DNA of 64,000 nucleotides from Candidatus Eisenbacteria bacterium (GTDB taxonomy: Bacteria > Eisenbacteria > RBG-16-71-46 > JACRLI01), in assembly GCA_016235265.1 (NCBI GenBank), contig JACRLI010000019.1, positions 62,001-126,000 of the forward strand, given 5' to 3'. Position numbers and translations under genes: made by a program. Under the pieces are notes generated by a model. The model ran no database searches. It was not told where the DNA came from and saw nothing but the letters and a program-made list of their open reading frames with translations. Shown here piece after piece: positions 62,496-64,000 of the stretch. How positions within the stretch are numbered: the first letter of the stretch is position 1; every line of letters starts with the position of its first letter.

Positions 62496-62527
62496 CGGGG
62501 CAGGCAGGCGGCCGCCTGCCTGCCCCG
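62496..62527. terminator. Perfect 32-base palindrome between convergent genes
   Basis: CGGGGCAGGCAGGCGG (62496-62511) is immediately followed by its exact inverted complement (62512-62527). It lies just after the GH13 stop and just before the convergent gene stop. A cruciform or bidirectional terminator is likely; no T run is present. Confidence 0.5.
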
Positions 62528-62532
62528 TACCG

Positions 62533-63315
62533 TTACCGGCCCGCCGCGTGCGAACGGGGCGGGCCGGCCCCGTTCCAGCGCGCCTCGAGTGCCGGCGCCG
62601 GGCCTCGCGCTTCCGCCGGATCCACCCGGTTGAGCGCCGCCGCCAGCGCCGCCGCCGCCCGGGCGGAACCCCGCGGCCCCAGGCGCCGCGCCCCGCCGCG
62701 CTCGTCCCCGGCCAGGCCGCCCGGCACCACGGCCACCGGGGCACCCGGGCGCAACAGCCTCGCCCGGGCGAGTGCCGCCGTGGCCGCCAGGTCCAGGTCG
62801 GACGATCCCGGGGGACCGTGCGACTGCAAGACTTCGATGGCGTCCACGACCTCCGCCTCCAGCCCGGCGGCGGCCAAGGCCGCCACGAACAGCGGGGCCG
62901 CCAGCCTGCCGCCGGCGGCCACCACCTCGTCCCGGCCTTCTGAGTCGATCTCGCCCTGGTCGGCGGCGTGCTCGAGGCGGACCCGCAACCGCCGCATCTG
63001 CCGGGCGAAGTCCTCCCGCGCGACCCGCAACGGCCGGCCTGCGGCCACCGCTTCCAGGACCGTCACGTGGCGGGCGTGCAATTCGTCGAGGCCGGCCTCG
63101 AACCCGCGCTCGCGGGACCCCGCGGGTGCCGGGCGGAGCATGCGTTCCAGGGCCGGCTCCACCCCGCGCAGCGCGGCGACCACCACCACGGGGGAGGAAG
63201 CCTCCGCGGCGGCGCGGACCTGCTGCACGGCTCCATGCAGCAGACCGGGCTCCGACAGCCGGTTGCCGCCGATCCGCAGGACCGGGACACAGGGAAGACG
63301 GGGAGTGCGGTGCAT
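62533..63315 (-). CDS. Degenerate aspartokinase-like protein
   Basis: A 260-residue protein alignable by eye with the kinase domain of ThrA/LysC-type aspartokinases but with broken signatures. The KFGGTS motif reads RIGGNRLS. The GERLSA region reads [21 protein letters not shown] reads RLGPRGSA. The EIWTDVDGV segment and both ACT domains are absent. It is therefore unlikely to phosphorylate aspartate and may be a regulatory pseudo-kinase or a decaying gene. AGGAG lies six bases before ATG 63315. Its leader has an intact attenuator layout. A normal aspartokinase (lysC) is encoded at 43797. Confidence 0.6.
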   Translation of the reverse strand: MHRTPRLPCVPVLRIGGNRLSEPGLLHGAVQQVRAAAEASSPVVVVAALRGVEPALERMLRPAPAGSRERGFEAGLDELHARHVTVLEAVAAGRPLRVAREDFARQMRRLRVRLEHAADQGEIDSEGRDEVVAAGGRLAAPLFVAALAAAGLEAEVVDAIEVLQSHGPPGSSDLDLAATAALARARLLRPGAPVAVVPGGLAGDERGGARRLGPRGSARAAAALAAALNRVDPAEARGPAPALEARWNGAGPPRSHAAGR

Positions 63316-63372
63316 CGGATGCTCCTTCCGGTTGCGGCCCGCCGCATCCTGTGGAACCCCGACGTCACCCCC

Positions 63373-63412
63373 AAAAGCAGAACGACCCGCTTCGGCAGTG
63401 CCGCCGCGGGTC
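63373..63412 (-). terminator. Attenuator hairpin before the aspartokinase-like gene
   Basis: On the minus strand GACCCGC (63412-63406) pairs with GCGGGTC (63390-63384). The loop contains a smaller GGC/GCC stem, and GTTCTGCTTTTG follows. It stands 58 bases before the coding start and 34 bases after the leader-peptide stop, the position of an attenuator terminator. Confidence 0.6.
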
Positions 63413-63445
63413 CAGAAGGTCGTCGAACCTGGTTGGTGGGGAATC

Positions 63446-63547
63446 CTAGTCCGAAGCCACTCCCTTGCCGCGCGCGTCCGCACACCACGTAGTGGTGTGG
63501 GTGACGAGGCACATATTGGAGTGGAACTGCACGGACGAGTGGGACAT
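63446..63547 (-). CDS. Threonine-containing leader peptide
   Basis: A 33-codon frame starting ATG at 63547 and ending TAG at 63446, too short for routine gene calling. Its middle reads VTHTTTWC, four threonine codons within five positions. CACACCAC (minus strand 63499-63492) and GTGGTGTG (63488-63481) pair across these codons, as expected of a ribosome-sensing leader. The ATG lies six bases after the -10 box, so the peptide may be made from a leaderless transcript start. Threonine (and perhaps Trp or Cys) starvation would stall ribosomes here. Function is inferred from layout alone. Confidence 0.55.
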   Translation of the reverse strand: MSHSSVQFHSNMCLVTHTTTWCADARGKGVASD

Positions 63548-63553
63548 AGGAGA

Positions 63554-63582
63554 ATGCTAGTGGATCGGGCCCCGGCTGTCAA
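63554..63582 (-). promoter_or_regulatory. Near-consensus promoter of the leader peptide/aspartokinase-like unit
   Basis: On the minus strand TTGACA (63582-63577), 17 bases, then TAGCAT (63559-63554). Consensus -35, ideal spacing and four of six -10 bases make this one of the best promoters in the window. Confidence 0.75.
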
Positions 63583-64000
63583 TCCGTCGTGGCCCGAATG
63601 TTGTGGTTCGAAGAATGGCCCCGGCGGGAACCCTGAGCCCAACATCCGGCAAACCGCCCGGTGGCCAGCGCACGGCTCCCATCCCGGCTGTCCAAGCGGT
63701 TGCCGCACAACACGCTCACCATCCATGTCCACGGCTCTCCTCCACTCCAGGAAATGCCGCGTGCCCTCTCCGCGCCGCAACCTTGAGCTGGCACCGACAC
63801 CGCCGGTTCCCTCCGTTGCAATGCTCCGCGAATCGGGGGAGGTTCCGGGGGGGAAGCAAACACGGGCGCCCGGCCCGCTTCGCCGGACACATTCTTCGAA
63901 GCACTGAGGAAACGTTTGCATCAGTGAGAATGCATACGTGACATCTTCAGGCCGTCAAGCCCCCGAAACACCCCGATTCCGCCCCCAATCGCGAATTTGT
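63583..64000. other. Right-end noncoding stretch, 418 bases
   Basis: No frame here resembles a protein on either strand. The stretch is less GC-rich at its right end. A short inverted repeat TGCAT...ATGCA (around 63917-63934) is the only structure noted. It may hold control sequences for the unit transcribed leftward from 63582 or for a gene beyond the window. Confidence 0.4.

Noticed and set aside
63603..63941. A 112-residue plus-strand reading frame at the right end
   Set aside because: Composition is that of random GC-rich frames, there is no ribosome site and no motif, and it lies over a strong minus-strand promoter region.
1..64000. CRISPR arrays, insertion sequences, integrases or phage genes
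   Set aside because: No regularly spaced direct repeats, transposase motifs or terminal inverted repeats were recognised by reading.

Overview
The window is a very GC-rich (roughly 70 percent by eye) bacterial chromosome segment with dense genes, many ATGA or GTGA start/stop overlaps, and frequent GTG and TTG starts. No rRNA or single marker fixes the taxon. The gene set (bacterial surface-glycan genes, a multiheme cytochrome, a PduS/PduT-type microcompartment pair, and archaeal-type GatD/GatE) suggests an uncultured Gram-negative lineage, perhaps of the Eisenbacteria/FCB kind; that placement is inference.

Region 1 (1-43.6 kb) is a surface or exopolysaccharide locus. It holds a flippase C-terminus, about eleven glycosyltransferases, a heparinase II/III-like protein, a CapK-like adenylate ligase, a bi-domain oxidoreductase, two glutamine-hydrolysing asparagine-synthase-like amidotransferases, a WcaJ-type initiating phosphosugar transferase behind a long structured leader, two GT39-type membrane transferases, and a leftward cassette (aminotransferase, SDR epimerase, GNAT, ATP-grasp, GT39) that looks like sugar tailoring. 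GDP-mannose dehydrogenase plus mannose-1-phosphate guanylyltransferase points to a GDP-mannuronate donor. The region ends with a SPOR lipoprotein, a GlmU-like acyltransferase, GalT and glycogen synthase. A hybrid histidine kinase and a PolB-like exonuclease interrupt it at 13.2-16.7 kb.

Region 2 (43.8-48.4 kb) holds aspartokinase, tRNA-Gly(GCC) with a strong promoter and terminator, an NnrS-like membrane protein, CutA, and a seven-CxxCH secreted cytochrome whose predicted promoter carries a Crp/Fnr-like palindrome.

Region 3 (48.4-56.9 kb) is a nitrogen/amide group: a Glu/Leu dehydrogenase-family protein and a PaaK-like ligase on the minus strand; then, rightward, GatE, GatD and a glutamine synthetase family protein. 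GatD/GatE form the archaeal Glu-tRNA(Gln) amidotransferase, so finding them among bacterial genes is the most striking coding content.

Region 4 (57-64 kb) holds a two-gene pduS-pduT operon without other microcompartment genes, a stand-alone AsnC/Lrp ligand-binding domain, a uracil-DNA glycosylase remnant, a secreted GH13 alpha-glucan enzyme, and a small degenerate aspartokinase-like protein. The last is preceded by a near-consensus promoter, a threonine-containing leader peptide and a terminator hairpin: a classical attenuation layout that ordinary gene calling would miss.
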